Shown here in pieces: positions 6,450 through 13,188 of a stretch of DNA of 29,345 nucleotides. The stretch is from an uncultured Lachnospiraceae bacterium (GTDB lineage Bacteria > Bacillota > Clostridia > Lachnospirales > Lachnospiraceae), in assembly GCA_937920345.1 (NCBI GenBank), contig CALGVA010000024.1:1-29345 (forward strand). The letters are read 5' to 3'. The translations under genes were made by a program, and so were the position numbers. Position 1 is the stretch's first letter; each line of letters starts with the position of its first letter. Under the pieces are notes generated by a model. That model did no database searches. It was not told the origin of the DNA and was given only the letters and a program-made list of their open reading frames with translations.

Positions 6450-6740
6450 ATGAAATGCAGACGTGTGGCACTGGAGTCAGAAGTTGTAAAGTATGAAGTG
6501 GGCAAAGGGATGGAAGACGGATTTGAGCTTTGGGCGGATGTGGTAACGAAAGAGTGGATCGTCACGGATACGACCGTGAAAATCACCAGAGACAACGGCA
6601 TGATCGTGTGTCCTTATGTTATGCACCGCAGAGGGCGTACTTTCCTGCGGGAAGGCGATTACATCATTACCGATTCAGACGGTACGAAGCATGTGTGCGG
6701 CGAGGATAAGATCTTCAGCCGTTACGAGAGAATAGAATGA
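6450..6740 (+). CDS. small PGDYG-like protein
   Basis: A 96-residue protein from ATG 6450, chosen because GGAGG (6440-6444) is five bases upstream. An open frame extends back to 6300 but overlaps the end of thrH and is cysteine-rich without family resemblance. The C-terminal part (FLREGDYIITDSDGTKHVCG, then EDKIFSRYERIE) resembles the PGDYG domain, a short beta-rich module seen in phage and bacterial proteins, with REGDY in place of PGDY. The preceding part (VVTKEWIVTDTTVKI) is compatible with that fold. Its biochemical role is unknown. A terminator follows at 6768, so it is the last gene of its transcript. Confidence 0.75.
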   Translation: MKCRRVALESEVVKYEVGKGMEDGFELWADVVTKEWIVTDTTVKITRDNGMIVCPYVMHRRGRTFLREGDYIITDSDGTKHVCGEDKIFSRYERIE

Positions 6741-6767
6741 TTTGAATACAGTGGTTTGGAATGACTG

Positions 6768-6798
6768 ATAGAGTCCGGATTATCGGACTCTATTTTTT
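6768..6798 (+). terminator. Rho-independent terminator
   Basis: Perfect 10-bp stem ATAGAGTCCG / CGGACTCTAT with a six-base loop (6778-6783), followed by a run of T (6793-6798). It closes the transcript that includes thrH and the PGDYG-like gene. Confidence 0.88.
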
Positions 6799-6844
6799 GT
6801 ATCCTTATATCAGAATATGACCGGAGAGGAAAGGAGCGATACGC

Positions 6845-7207
6845 ATGATGAGGAGAGGATACAGAATATTCACGGCGGTTCTTATACTGATCATTATTTT
6901 TGGTATAAAGGGAACGGTGATGAGTAAAGAGAACGCTAAACTGCGTGCAGAGCAGAATCGCTATTATGCGGCAATGGAGGCAGAATATCGGGAGAAAACA
7001 CAGGAGTTACTGGAGAGGGCAGGTTACCGCAACTGCGGAATCAACCTCACGTGGATCGCTTATGAGGACGGCCGCAGAGAATATACGCTGCTTTTGCACC
7101 ACAGGAAGCTTGACAGGCTGTCTGCGGCGGAGAGAGCCGTATTACAGAGCAGACTGACAGAGACGGAATTTCAGGAGGAGGCGTGCAGTTTCCGGTATGA
7201 ATTGTAA
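6845..7207 (+). CDS. small single-pass membrane protein, unknown function
   Basis: The 120-residue protein begins MMRRGYRIFTAVLILIIIFG: a basic start and one hydrophobic segment (about 7-24), read as a signal anchor with the rest outside the membrane. A charged helical region rich in Glu and Arg follows (about 29-60, ENAKLRAEQNRYYAAMEAEY), then a mixed C-terminal domain with a single Cys pair position (C63, C115). GGAG (6833-6836) lies 8 bases before ATG 6845. It stands alone between a terminator and an SOS-type promoter region. I do not recognise the family; the layout resembles stage III sporulation or envelope helper proteins only in a general way. Confidence 0.7.
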   Translation: MMRRGYRIFTAVLILIIIFGIKGTVMSKENAKLRAEQNRYYAAMEAEYREKTQELLERAGYRNCGINLTWIAYEDGRREYTLLLHHRKLDRLSAAERAVLQSRLTETEFQEEACSFRYEL

Positions 7208-7211
7208 CGTA

Positions 7212-7261
7212 TTGACATAATCGAACATATGTTTTAGAATAAAAAAACAGAACAAATGTTC
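7212..7261 (+). promoter_or_regulatory. strong promoter with two LexA (SOS) boxes
   Basis: TTGACA (7212-7217), exactly 17 bases, TAGAAT (7235-7240). Inside the spacer is CGAACATATGTTTT (7222-7235) and around the expected transcript start is AGAACAAATGTTCC (7249-7262). Each matches the Gram-positive LexA/DinR consensus CGAACRNRYGTTYC at 13 of 14 positions, and their centres are 27 bases apart. Both positions would block RNA polymerase. The next rightward gene starts at 7523, leaving a leader of about 275 bases; no lexA, recA, din or cell-division-inhibitor gene is recognisable next to it. Confidence 0.75.
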
Positions 7262-7420
7262 CGACGGGATGGTTTGACACAAGTCATCCAGAGCAACTGT
7301 AAACAGATGTGCAAATTGACATGATGTGAATTGTATTGATAATTTCGTGAGTTCGTAACATTTCAGACTTGCACTGTTTTGCGGGTTATATTTCCGTTAT
7401 ATTTTCGTATACAGAAAGGA

Positions 7421-7449
7421 ATGACATTTTCGGGATTTGGGATTATACT
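7421..7449 (+). promoter_or_regulatory. second promoter upstream of the DUF1653 gene
   Basis: ATGACA (7421-7426), 17 bases, TATACT (7444-7449), giving a leader of about 67 bases before ATG 7523. Together with the LexA-controlled promoter at 7212 it would give the gene both constitutive and damage-inducible expression. Between 7262 and 7420 there are two more TTGACA motifs (near 7273 and 7316) but no convincing ORF. Confidence 0.5.
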
Positions 7450-7522
7450 AGTAGAAGCATAAAGAGCGGCCGGTGATCTGACACAGGATGACTGTCCGAA
7501 ATAAACCAGATTGGAGCATAGT

Positions 7523-8257
7523 ATGAGACCTAGTCCTAAACCACAGGAAATATACAGACATTTTAAAGGTAATATATATCAGATTCGCTGTCTGGCGCAG
7601 CATAGCGAGACCGGTGAGATGATGGTGGTCTATCAGGCGATGTATGACAATTTTCAGATCTATGTCAGACCGCTTGACATGTTTATGGAGGAAGTAGACC
7701 GCTCCAGATATCCTGGTGTGATACAGAAATATCGTTTTGAACTGCTGCAGGATATAGAACTGTCTGTGCCGGCCCGGGACTGCGGATCTGCACAGGACTG
7801 CGGACCTGTACAGGAATGTGAGCCGGCACAGGACTGCGGATCTGCACAGGACTGCGGATCTGCACAGGACTGCGGACCTGTACAGGAATGTGAGCCGGCA
7901 CAGGACTGCGGATCTGCACAGGACTGCGGATCTGCACAGGAGTGTGAACCGGCACAGGACTGCGGATCTGCACAGGAATGTGAACCTGCGCAGAAATGTG
8001 AACCCGTACGAACAGTTGAACCGGATGAACAGATGAATATTGATCCTCTGGTAATGGATTTCTTAGACGCGGATACTTATGAGCAGAGACTGAACATTCT
8101 TGCCGCCCTCCGCCACAGAATCACTGACGACATGATCAACACGATGGCAGTCGCTGTTGACCTGGAGATCAAGGATGGTGATGTGGAAGAGCGGTATGAG
8201 GAATTGAAGAGCTGCCTGCTTACGTTTGAGAAATACGAGTGTAACAGGCTGCGTTAG
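7523..8257 (+). CDS. DUF1653 protein with an internal cysteine hexapeptide array
   Basis: The 244-residue protein has three parts. Residues 8-75 match DUF1653 (EIYRHFKGNIYQIRCLAQHS, TGEMMVVYQAMY, VRPLDMFMEEVDR), a small domain of unknown biochemical role. Residues 85-162 are 13 tandem hexapeptides of types QDCGSA, QDCGPV and QECEPA, each with one Cys. Residues 175-244 are a helical C-terminal domain (LVMDFLDADTYEQRLNILAA) that I have seen with DUF1653 in related bacteria. ATG 7523 is chosen because GGAG (7513-7516) is six bases upstream; the TTG at 7511 overlaps that site. The repeats are nearly identical at DNA level, so copy number may vary between strains. It lies downstream of an SOS-type promoter. 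Confidence 0.85.
   Translation: MRPSPKPQEIYRHFKGNIYQIRCLAQHSETGEMMVVYQAMYDNFQIYVRPLDMFMEEVDRSRYPGVIQKYRFELLQDIELSVPARDCGSAQDCGPVQECEPAQDCGSAQDCGSAQDCGPVQECEPAQDCGSAQDCGSAQECEPAQDCGSAQECEPAQKCEPVRTVEPDEQMNIDPLVMDFLDADTYEQRLNILAALRHRITDDMINTMAVAVDLEIKDGDVEERYEELKSCLLTFEKYECNRLR
7775..8008 (+). repeat. in-frame 18-bp tandem repeat array, 13 units
   Basis: Thirteen 18-bp units, typified by CAGGACTGCGGATCTGCA, run without interruption inside the DUF1653 gene. They are arranged in a higher-order pattern: a block of GSA-GPV-EPA units is repeated with spacing of four units. The first and last units are the most diverged, as expected of an array that expands and contracts internally. Confidence 0.92.
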
Positions 8258-8351
8258 CATAAGGGTACCTGCACTGCAGGACACAGAGCCATCACCGGAA
8301 GATCGTGACGGGCGGCGCAGAGCGCTGCCGCAATTATGACGGAGGTGGCTT

Positions 8352-9296
8352 ATGGCATATGATTTAGAGCACAGGCTGGTAGTAGGCGTGTCATCCAGAG
8401 CGCTGTTCGACCTGACATATGAGAATACGATCTATGAGTCGGAGGGTGTGGAGGCATATTGCAGATACCAGATTGAGCATGAGAACGAGATTCTGCGTCC
8501 CGGACCGGGATTCCCGTTAGTTAAGGCGTTACTGAATCTGAATAATCTGCCGGACAAGGAAGGCAGTGTCGAAGTCATCATTATGTCCAGGAACAGTCCG
8601 GATTCGTCACTCCGCGTCTTTAAGACGATAGAATACTACGGATTGAATATCACCCGTGCCGTGCTGGCAAGCGGCGCTTCTCTTGCTCCGTATCTGTCGG
8701 CATTTAAGACGGATCTGTTTCTGTCGGCATACGAAGATGATGTACAAAGTGCCATAGACTCCAATATTGCGGCGGGCATTATCTGTACGGACGGTCTTCA
8801 GACCTATGATTGCGATCATCAGATCAGACAGATACGAATTGCTTTTGACGGGGATGCGGTATTGTTTTCGGATGAATCGGAGAGAATCTATCAGGAGAGC
8901 GGGCTGGAGGCCTTCGAGGAGAACGAGAGACGCAATGCCAATAATCCTCTTAAGGCCGGACCGTTTGCGCGGTTTCTCAAGACGCTGTCGGATCTGCAGA
9001 CGGATTTCAACGCGGAGGAAGCGCCGATCAGGACAGCGCTTGTTACGACCAGATGCGCGCCCGCACACGAGAGAGTCATCCGCACGCTGCGCGCGTGGAA
9101 TGTGCGTATAGACGAGGTGTTTTTCCTGGGAGGAGTACGCAAGAAGGACGTACTGCAGGCGTTTGGCGCGCATATCTTCTTTGATGATCAGACGGTACAT
9201 ACCGTTCCGGCTTCGGAGGTAGTTCCGGCGGCAAGAGTGCCATATAAGAAGAAAGTTCCGTGTGAGGAAGCGGAGGAAGGACCGGACAGCAGTTAA
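8352..9296 (+). CDS. cytosolic 5'-nucleotidase family protein
   Basis: Family members (the 5'-nucleotidase family related to cytosolic NT5C1-type enzymes, HAD fold) remove phosphate from nucleoside monophosphates. The 314 residues match in length and motifs: the N-terminal LVVGVSSRALFDL and the GPGFPLVKALLNLN segment, VEVIIMSRNSPD with SLRVFKTIEYYGL, the HAD-like RIAFDGDAVLFSDE motif, ALVTTRCAPAHERVIRTLR and FFLGGVRKKDVLQAFGAHIFFDDQ. GGAGG about nine bases upstream supports ATG 8352. It ends two bases before the SfsA-MutY fusion gene, so the two are probably translated together. A nucleotide-salvage or pool-cleaning role beside an oxidative-damage glycosylase is inference. Confidence 0.88.
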   Translation: MAYDLEHRLVVGVSSRALFDLTYENTIYESEGVEAYCRYQIEHENEILRPGPGFPLVKALLNLNNLPDKEGSVEVIIMSRNSPDSSLRVFKTIEYYGLNITRAVLASGASLAPYLSAFKTDLFLSAYEDDVQSAIDSNIAAGIICTDGLQTYDCDHQIRQIRIAFDGDAVLFSDESERIYQESGLEAFEENERRNANNPLKAGPFARFLKTLSDLQTDFNAEEAPIRTALVTTRCAPAHERVIRTLRAWNVRIDEVFFLGGVRKKDVLQAFGAHIFFDDQTVHTVPASEVVPAARVPYKKKVPCEEAEEGPDSS

Positions 9297-9298
9297 AT

Positions 9299-11023
9299 AT
9301 GAAATATAATGAGATTGTTTCGGGGAAATTTATAGAGAGACTGAACCGGTTTATTGCCTACGTGGATATAGCGGGTGAGCGCACCCGCGTGCATGTGAAA
9401 AATACCGGACGGTGCAGGGAACTTTTGCGGGAGGGCGTGCAGGTCTATCTGGAGAGAAGCGGTAATACGGAACGTGCTACGGCTTATGATCTGGTAGCGG
9501 TTGATAAGGACGGCAGGCTGATTAACATGGATTCGAATGCACCGAATAAAGCGGTGGGCGAGTGGCTTATATCCGGCGGACTGTACGGGGATGTCAGTAT
9601 AGTACGTCCGGAAACAACTTTCGGCCGTTCACGATTTGACTTCTATATAGAGAGTGCATCCGGCAGGAAAGCGTTCATTGAGGTGAAGGGCGTTACGCTG
9701 GAACAGGACAATGTGGCGGCGTTTCCCGATGCGCCTTCTGAGAGGGCACTGAAACATGTGGAAGAACTGATAGAGGCCAGAAAACAGGGGTATGAGGCAT
9801 ATCTCATTTTTGTGGTACAGATGAAAGCGGTCAGCCGGGTGGTGCCGAATTATAATACACAGCCGGCTTTCGGGGAAGCGCTTGGCAGAGCGAGGAGTGC
9901 TGGTGTACGCATTATGGCTTATGACTGTCTGGTACAGGCAGACAGTCTTACGATTCATGAGAAGGTGCCCGTTGTGGTGGATTCACTGGATCTGATTGCG
10001 GCGCCGCTCCTTGCATGGTATGATGAGAACCGGAGGATTCTGCCGTGGCGGGAGGACCCGACTCCCTATCACGTATGGCTGTCGGAGATCATGCTGCAGC
10101 AGACGAGGGTGGAAGCAGTCAAATCCTATTATGACCGGTTCCTGAGAAGACTTCCGGATATAGCGGACCTTGCGGCGGTAGAGGAGGAGACGCTGCTTAA
10201 GCTGTGGGAAGGGCTTGGTTATTACAACCGTGCCAGAAATTTGAAAAAGGCGGCGCTGCAGATTATGGAAGAGTACGGCGGCACGATGCCGGGGAATTAT
10301 GAAAGTCTTCTGAAGCTGGCCGGGATCGGCAGCTATACGGCAGGTGCGGTCGCCTCGATTGCCTTTGGTCAGCCGGTGCCGGCGGTGGATGGCAATGTGC
10401 TGCGGGTTCTGGCAAGACTGCGGACGGATGACAGAGATATTCTGGATGCCGGAGTGAAGAAGTCGATTGAGGCGGAGCTGAGAGGCGTCATACCGGAGAA
10501 CAGGCCCGGCGATTTCAACCAGGCGTTGATGGAACTTGGCGCCATGGTCTGTATTCCTAACGGGAATCCGAAATGTGAGAGCTGCCCGTGGGGGGAATTT
10601 TGTCAGGCAAGAATACAGAACCGGATAACGGAATATCCTAAGAAGGCGCCTAAGAAGCCGCGGAGCATAGAGGCGAAGACTGTTCTGGTGATACGGTATG
10701 GTAATCTGGTTGCCCTGCGGCGCAGACCGGACAGAGGGCTGTTGGCAGGATTATACGAGTTTCCCACACTGGAGGGGCACTGTAGGGAAGAGCAGGTCAT
10801 AGCCCATTTGAAACAGGCGGGCGTCTCGCCGCTCAGGATACGCAGACTGACAGAGGCGAAGCATATATTTACGCATAAGGAGTGGCATATGACAGGGTAT
10901 GCTGTTCGGATCGACGACCTGTCAGGCATGGGAGAGTATGTTTTCGTCGAGCCTGAGAAGATCAGAGATCAATATCCGGTGCCTTCTGCATTCGCGGCAT
11001 ATATGGAGCAGATACGGGATTAG
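9299..11023 (+). CDS. mutY: SfsA-MutY fusion: PD-(D/E)XK-type nuclease joined to A/G-specific adenine glycosylase
   Basis: One 574-residue frame contains two complete proteins. Residues 1-230 are SfsA (sugar fermentation stimulation protein, reported as a DNA/RNA nuclease): RVHVKNTGRCRELLREG, NAPNKAVGEWL, SRFDFYIE and FIEVKGVTLE, the last carrying the nuclease-like acidic residues. Residues 235-574 are MutY, which removes adenine paired with 8-oxoguanine: LSEIMLQQTRVEAVKSYYDRF with the catalytic Glu, LAGIGSYTAGAVASIAFGQ, PAVDGNVLRVLARL with the catalytic Asp, four iron-sulfur Cys (C-x7-C-x2-C-x5-C) and a C-terminal NUDIX-like 8-oxoG-reading domain. No stop or frameshift separates the halves. 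The start is two bases after the nucleotidase stop, with only a distant ribosome site, so coupling is likely. Confidence 0.93.
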   Translation: MKYNEIVSGKFIERLNRFIAYVDIAGERTRVHVKNTGRCRELLREGVQVYLERSGNTERATAYDLVAVDKDGRLINMDSNAPNKAVGEWLISGGLYGDVSIVRPETTFGRSRFDFYIESASGRKAFIEVKGVTLEQDNVAAFPDAPSERALKHVEELIEARKQGYEAYLIFVVQMKAVSRVVPNYNTQPAFGEALGRARSAGVRIMAYDCLVQADSLTIHEKVPVVVDSLDLIAAPLLAWYDENRRILPWREDPTPYHVWLSEIMLQQTRVEAVKSYYDRFLRRLPDIADLAAVEEETLLKLWEGLGYYNRARNLKKAALQIMEEYGGTMPGNYESLLKLAGIGSYTAGAVASIAFGQPVPAVDGNVLRVLARLRTDDRDILDAGVKKSIEAELRGVIPENRPGDFNQALMELGAMVCIPNGNPKCESCPWGEFCQARIQNRITEYPKKAPKKPRSIEAKTVLVIRYGNLVALRRRPDRGLLAGLYEFPTLEGHCREEQVIAHLKQAGVSPLRIRRLTEAKHIFTHKEWHMTGYAVRIDDLSGMGEYVFVEPEKIRDQYPVPSAFAAYMEQIRD

Positions 11024-11152
11024 CGGCGGATATGTATATGGAAGCGGTATATTAATTTGGGCAGAAGCGTCGCAAATTTCCCTGATCGCAGAGCCGGATT
11101 GGAGATTCGGTTTTCGGTCCTCAGCGCGGAACGCTTCGGAATGGAGAAAAGG

Positions 11153-12178
11153 ATGAAATTATTATCGGTGGCAGTACCTTGTTACAATTCAGAGGCATAT
11201 ATGCGCAGGTGTATTGACTCTCTTTTAGTCGGGGGAGAAGATGTGGAGATCCTCATTGTGGACGATGGCTCTACAGACAGGACAGGCACTATTGCGGACC
11301 AGTACGGGGCGAAGTATCCTTCGATTATTAAAGTGATTCATAAGGAGAACGGCGGTCACGGATCTGCCGTCAATGCAGGATTGGAACATGCTTCCGGGCT
11401 GTACTTTAAAGTGGTGGACAGCGATGACTGGGTGAAAGAGAGCGCATATTATGCGATTCTGGAAGTGCTGCGTGACATTACGACAGGGGATTCCTCTCTG
11501 GATATGCTGATCAGTAATTTTGTCTATGAGAAAGAGGGCGAAGGCAGACACAAGGTCATGAAATACCGCCATGCCCTGCCGGAGGGACGCATCTTTACAT
11601 GGAATGAGGTAAAACATTTCCATAAGGGACAGTATATCTTAATGCACTCGGTTATTTTCCGCTCCAGACTGCTGCGGGAATGCGGGTTAAAGCTGCCGGA
11701 TAAGACGTTCTATGTGGACAATATTTTTGTGTTTGAACCGCTTCCTTTTGTACGGAATATGTATTATCTGGATGTAAATTTCTATCGTTATTATATAGGA
11801 AGAGAGGGGCAGTCCGTCAACGAGGAAATTATGATATCAAGAGTGGACCAGCAGATCAGGGTCAATAAGATTATGATAGATTATCTGTGTGATAATAAGG
11901 AAAATGTTTATGCCGTACGTAAACTCAAAAATTATATGATCAATTATCTGGAAATTATAACGGTCATATCTTCCATTCTGCTGATTCGCTCCGGAACGGA
12001 AGAGAATCTGGAGAAAAAACAGGAGTTGTGGTCGTATATTAAGAAGAAAGATATGGGACTCTATGTGCGTCTCAGATATGGTGTTCTGGGGAACTCTATG
12101 AATCTGCCGGGCAAGGGCGGCAGAAAGATATCGGTGGAAGGTTACAAGATCTGCCGGAGATTTTATAAATTCAATTAG
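11153..12178 (+). CDS. family 2 glycosyltransferase
   Basis: The 341-residue protein has a GT-A fold N-terminus: SVAVPCYNSEAYMRRCIDSL, VEILIVDDGSTDRTG, VIHKENGGHGSAVNAGLEHA and the metal-binding Asp motif in VVDSDDW. This marks it as a nucleotide-sugar-dependent transferase of family GT2, likely acting on cell-surface polysaccharide or glycolipid. No long membrane helix is obvious, apart from a hydrophobic ITVISSILLI segment near residue 268. The ATG at 11153 follows GGAG (11143-11146) at six bases; ATG 11141 in the same frame would add four residues. Its stop codon overlaps that of the convergent PAP2 gene by four bases. The acceptor sugar cannot be predicted. Confidence 0.88.
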   Translation: MKLLSVAVPCYNSEAYMRRCIDSLLVGGEDVEILIVDDGSTDRTGTIADQYGAKYPSIIKVIHKENGGHGSAVNAGLEHASGLYFKVVDSDDWVKESAYYAILEVLRDITTGDSSLDMLISNFVYEKEGEGRHKVMKYRHALPEGRIFTWNEVKHFHKGQYILMHSVIFRSRLLRECGLKLPDKTFYVDNIFVFEPLPFVRNMYYLDVNFYRYYIGREGQSVNEEIMISRVDQQIRVNKIMIDYLCDNKENVYAVRKLKNYMINYLEIITVISSILLIRSGTEENLEKKQELWSYIKKKDMGLYVRLRYGVLGNSMNLPGKGGRKISVEGYKICRRFYKFN

Positions 12179-12924
12179 CCGATCTCCGGTTTTCTCTTGC
12201 GGCGCTGCTGTAAGTTATGATAAAAGTTGAGCAGTACATCGGTACGGTATACGATTCCGTACATTGCAGCAGCCAGAATGAAAGCCGTCGCAACATCGAA
12301 TGCGGAATGCTGTTTGATAAACATGGTTGACATAATTATGGATACACACAGGATGAAGGAGCCGATGCGTATTCCCTTATGGCTTTTCAGACGATTGCTG
12401 CGCATAACGGCAATATGGCAGCCCAGTGAATTATACACGTGGATGCTCGGCCATAAGTTGGTGGGAGTATCTGCTTTGTAAAGCATGCTGACCAGATGTG
12501 TAAATACGTTATCTCTGGGCATAATATAAGGTCTTAAGTGATGACCGTTGGGCCATAGCGTGGACACCAGCAGGAAAATGGTCATTCCGGTAAACAGGAA
12601 GGTACACGTTCTGAAATAGTCGTCCTTATCCCGAAAGAAGAAATATGCGACGACCACAGCAACGTATGCGAACCAGAGCAGATAGGGCACTACGAAGATC
12701 TCACAGAACGGAATATGATCATCAAGCGCCACATGAATGACCCGGTAGTGGCTTGTGACAGTCTGTTCCAGATGGCTGAACCATGCCAGATATATGATTC
12801 CGTAGATGATTAACGGAACAGCATGTTTGTACTTATCTATAAAACGAACGGCGGGCTGCAGTTTGTGTAACATAGCTGCCCCGTATTGTCTGATTTGTTC
12901 TGTCTTGTTATGATAGTTATCCAT
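12175..12924 (-). CDS. PAP2-superfamily membrane phosphatase
   Basis: A 249-residue integral membrane protein with about six hydrophobic segments and the PAP2 (type 2 phosphatidic acid phosphatase) signature spread across it: the LRPYIMPRD region, PSIHVYNSLG and the final KQHSAFDV motif with the catalytic His and Asp. Such enzymes dephosphorylate lipid phosphates such as phosphatidate or undecaprenyl pyrophosphate. ATG 12924 is the first ATG with GAGG about 11 bases upstream; GTG 12948 in the same frame is an alternative. Its first motif departs from the usual K-x6-RP form, so substrate prediction is unsafe. A promoter and a leader hairpin lie upstream (13043-12970). It neighbours a lipid kinase gene transcribed in the same direction. 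Confidence 0.85.
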   Translation of the reverse strand: MDNYHNKTEQIRQYGAAMLHKLQPAVRFIDKYKHAVPLIIYGIIYLAWFSHLEQTVTSHYRVIHVALDDHIPFCEIFVVPYLLWFAYVAVVVAYFFFRDKDDYFRTCTFLFTGMTIFLLVSTLWPNGHHLRPYIMPRDNVFTHLVSMLYKADTPTNLWPSIHVYNSLGCHIAVMRSNRLKSHKGIRIGSFILCVSIIMSTMFIKQHSAFDVATAFILAAAMYGIVYRTDVLLNFYHNLQQRRKRKPEIG

Positions 12925-12969
12925 ATTGCATACATCCTCGTGTGACACTGCTGTTTATAAAGTGAAACG

Positions 12970-13002
12970 CAAAAAGAAAATTTACGAAGCAAATTTTCTT
13001 TT
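12970..13002 (-). terminator. leader hairpin with T tract: attenuator or terminator
   Basis: AAAAGAAAATTT (12991-13002 read on the minus strand) pairs perfectly with AAATTTTCTTTT (12972-12983) around a seven-base loop, and the minus strand continues with a T run. The hairpin begins only a few bases after the start expected from the promoter at 13043-13016, inside the 5' leader of the PAP2 gene. It could also end read-through from the upstream lipid kinase gene. The stem is almost all A-T, so it is weak. Confidence 0.5.
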
Positions 13003-13015
13003 GCTCATAGAAGCT

Positions 13016-13043
13016 ATCATAACAGAATAAATTAAAAAGTCAA
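13016..13043 (-). promoter_or_regulatory. promoter for the PAP2 gene
   Basis: On the minus strand: TTGACT (13043-13038), 16 bases, TATGAT (13021-13016). Predicted transcript start near 13009, giving a leader of about 85 bases. The rest of 12925-13188 is AT-rich with no ORF. Confidence 0.65.
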
Positions 13044-13188
13044 AATAAGATTTTCATAAAGATTTTTTGATTTTTCAAGAAAAAATGTTCAATATGTTCA
13101 TAGTTTTGCCGATACAGGCAGGACTGGCATAATCTGCAGGTCATTTATCAGGCATTTACCGTAAAATACGGGTCTGGTATCTGCCGGA

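Noticed and set aside
7256..7324. 22-residue ORF directly after the LexA-controlled promoter
   Set aside because: Its start codon is inside the second LexA box, there is no ribosome site and the peptide has no recognisable feature.
7775..8008. Possible CRISPR array
   Set aside because: The units are contiguous 18-mers without spacers and stay in frame within a protein.
7683..8036. Arg/Ser/Pro-rich and His/Arg-rich ORFs over the repeat array on both strands
   Set aside because: They are frame shadows of the 18-bp repeat; only the frame flanked by DUF1653 and the helical C-terminal domain is supported.
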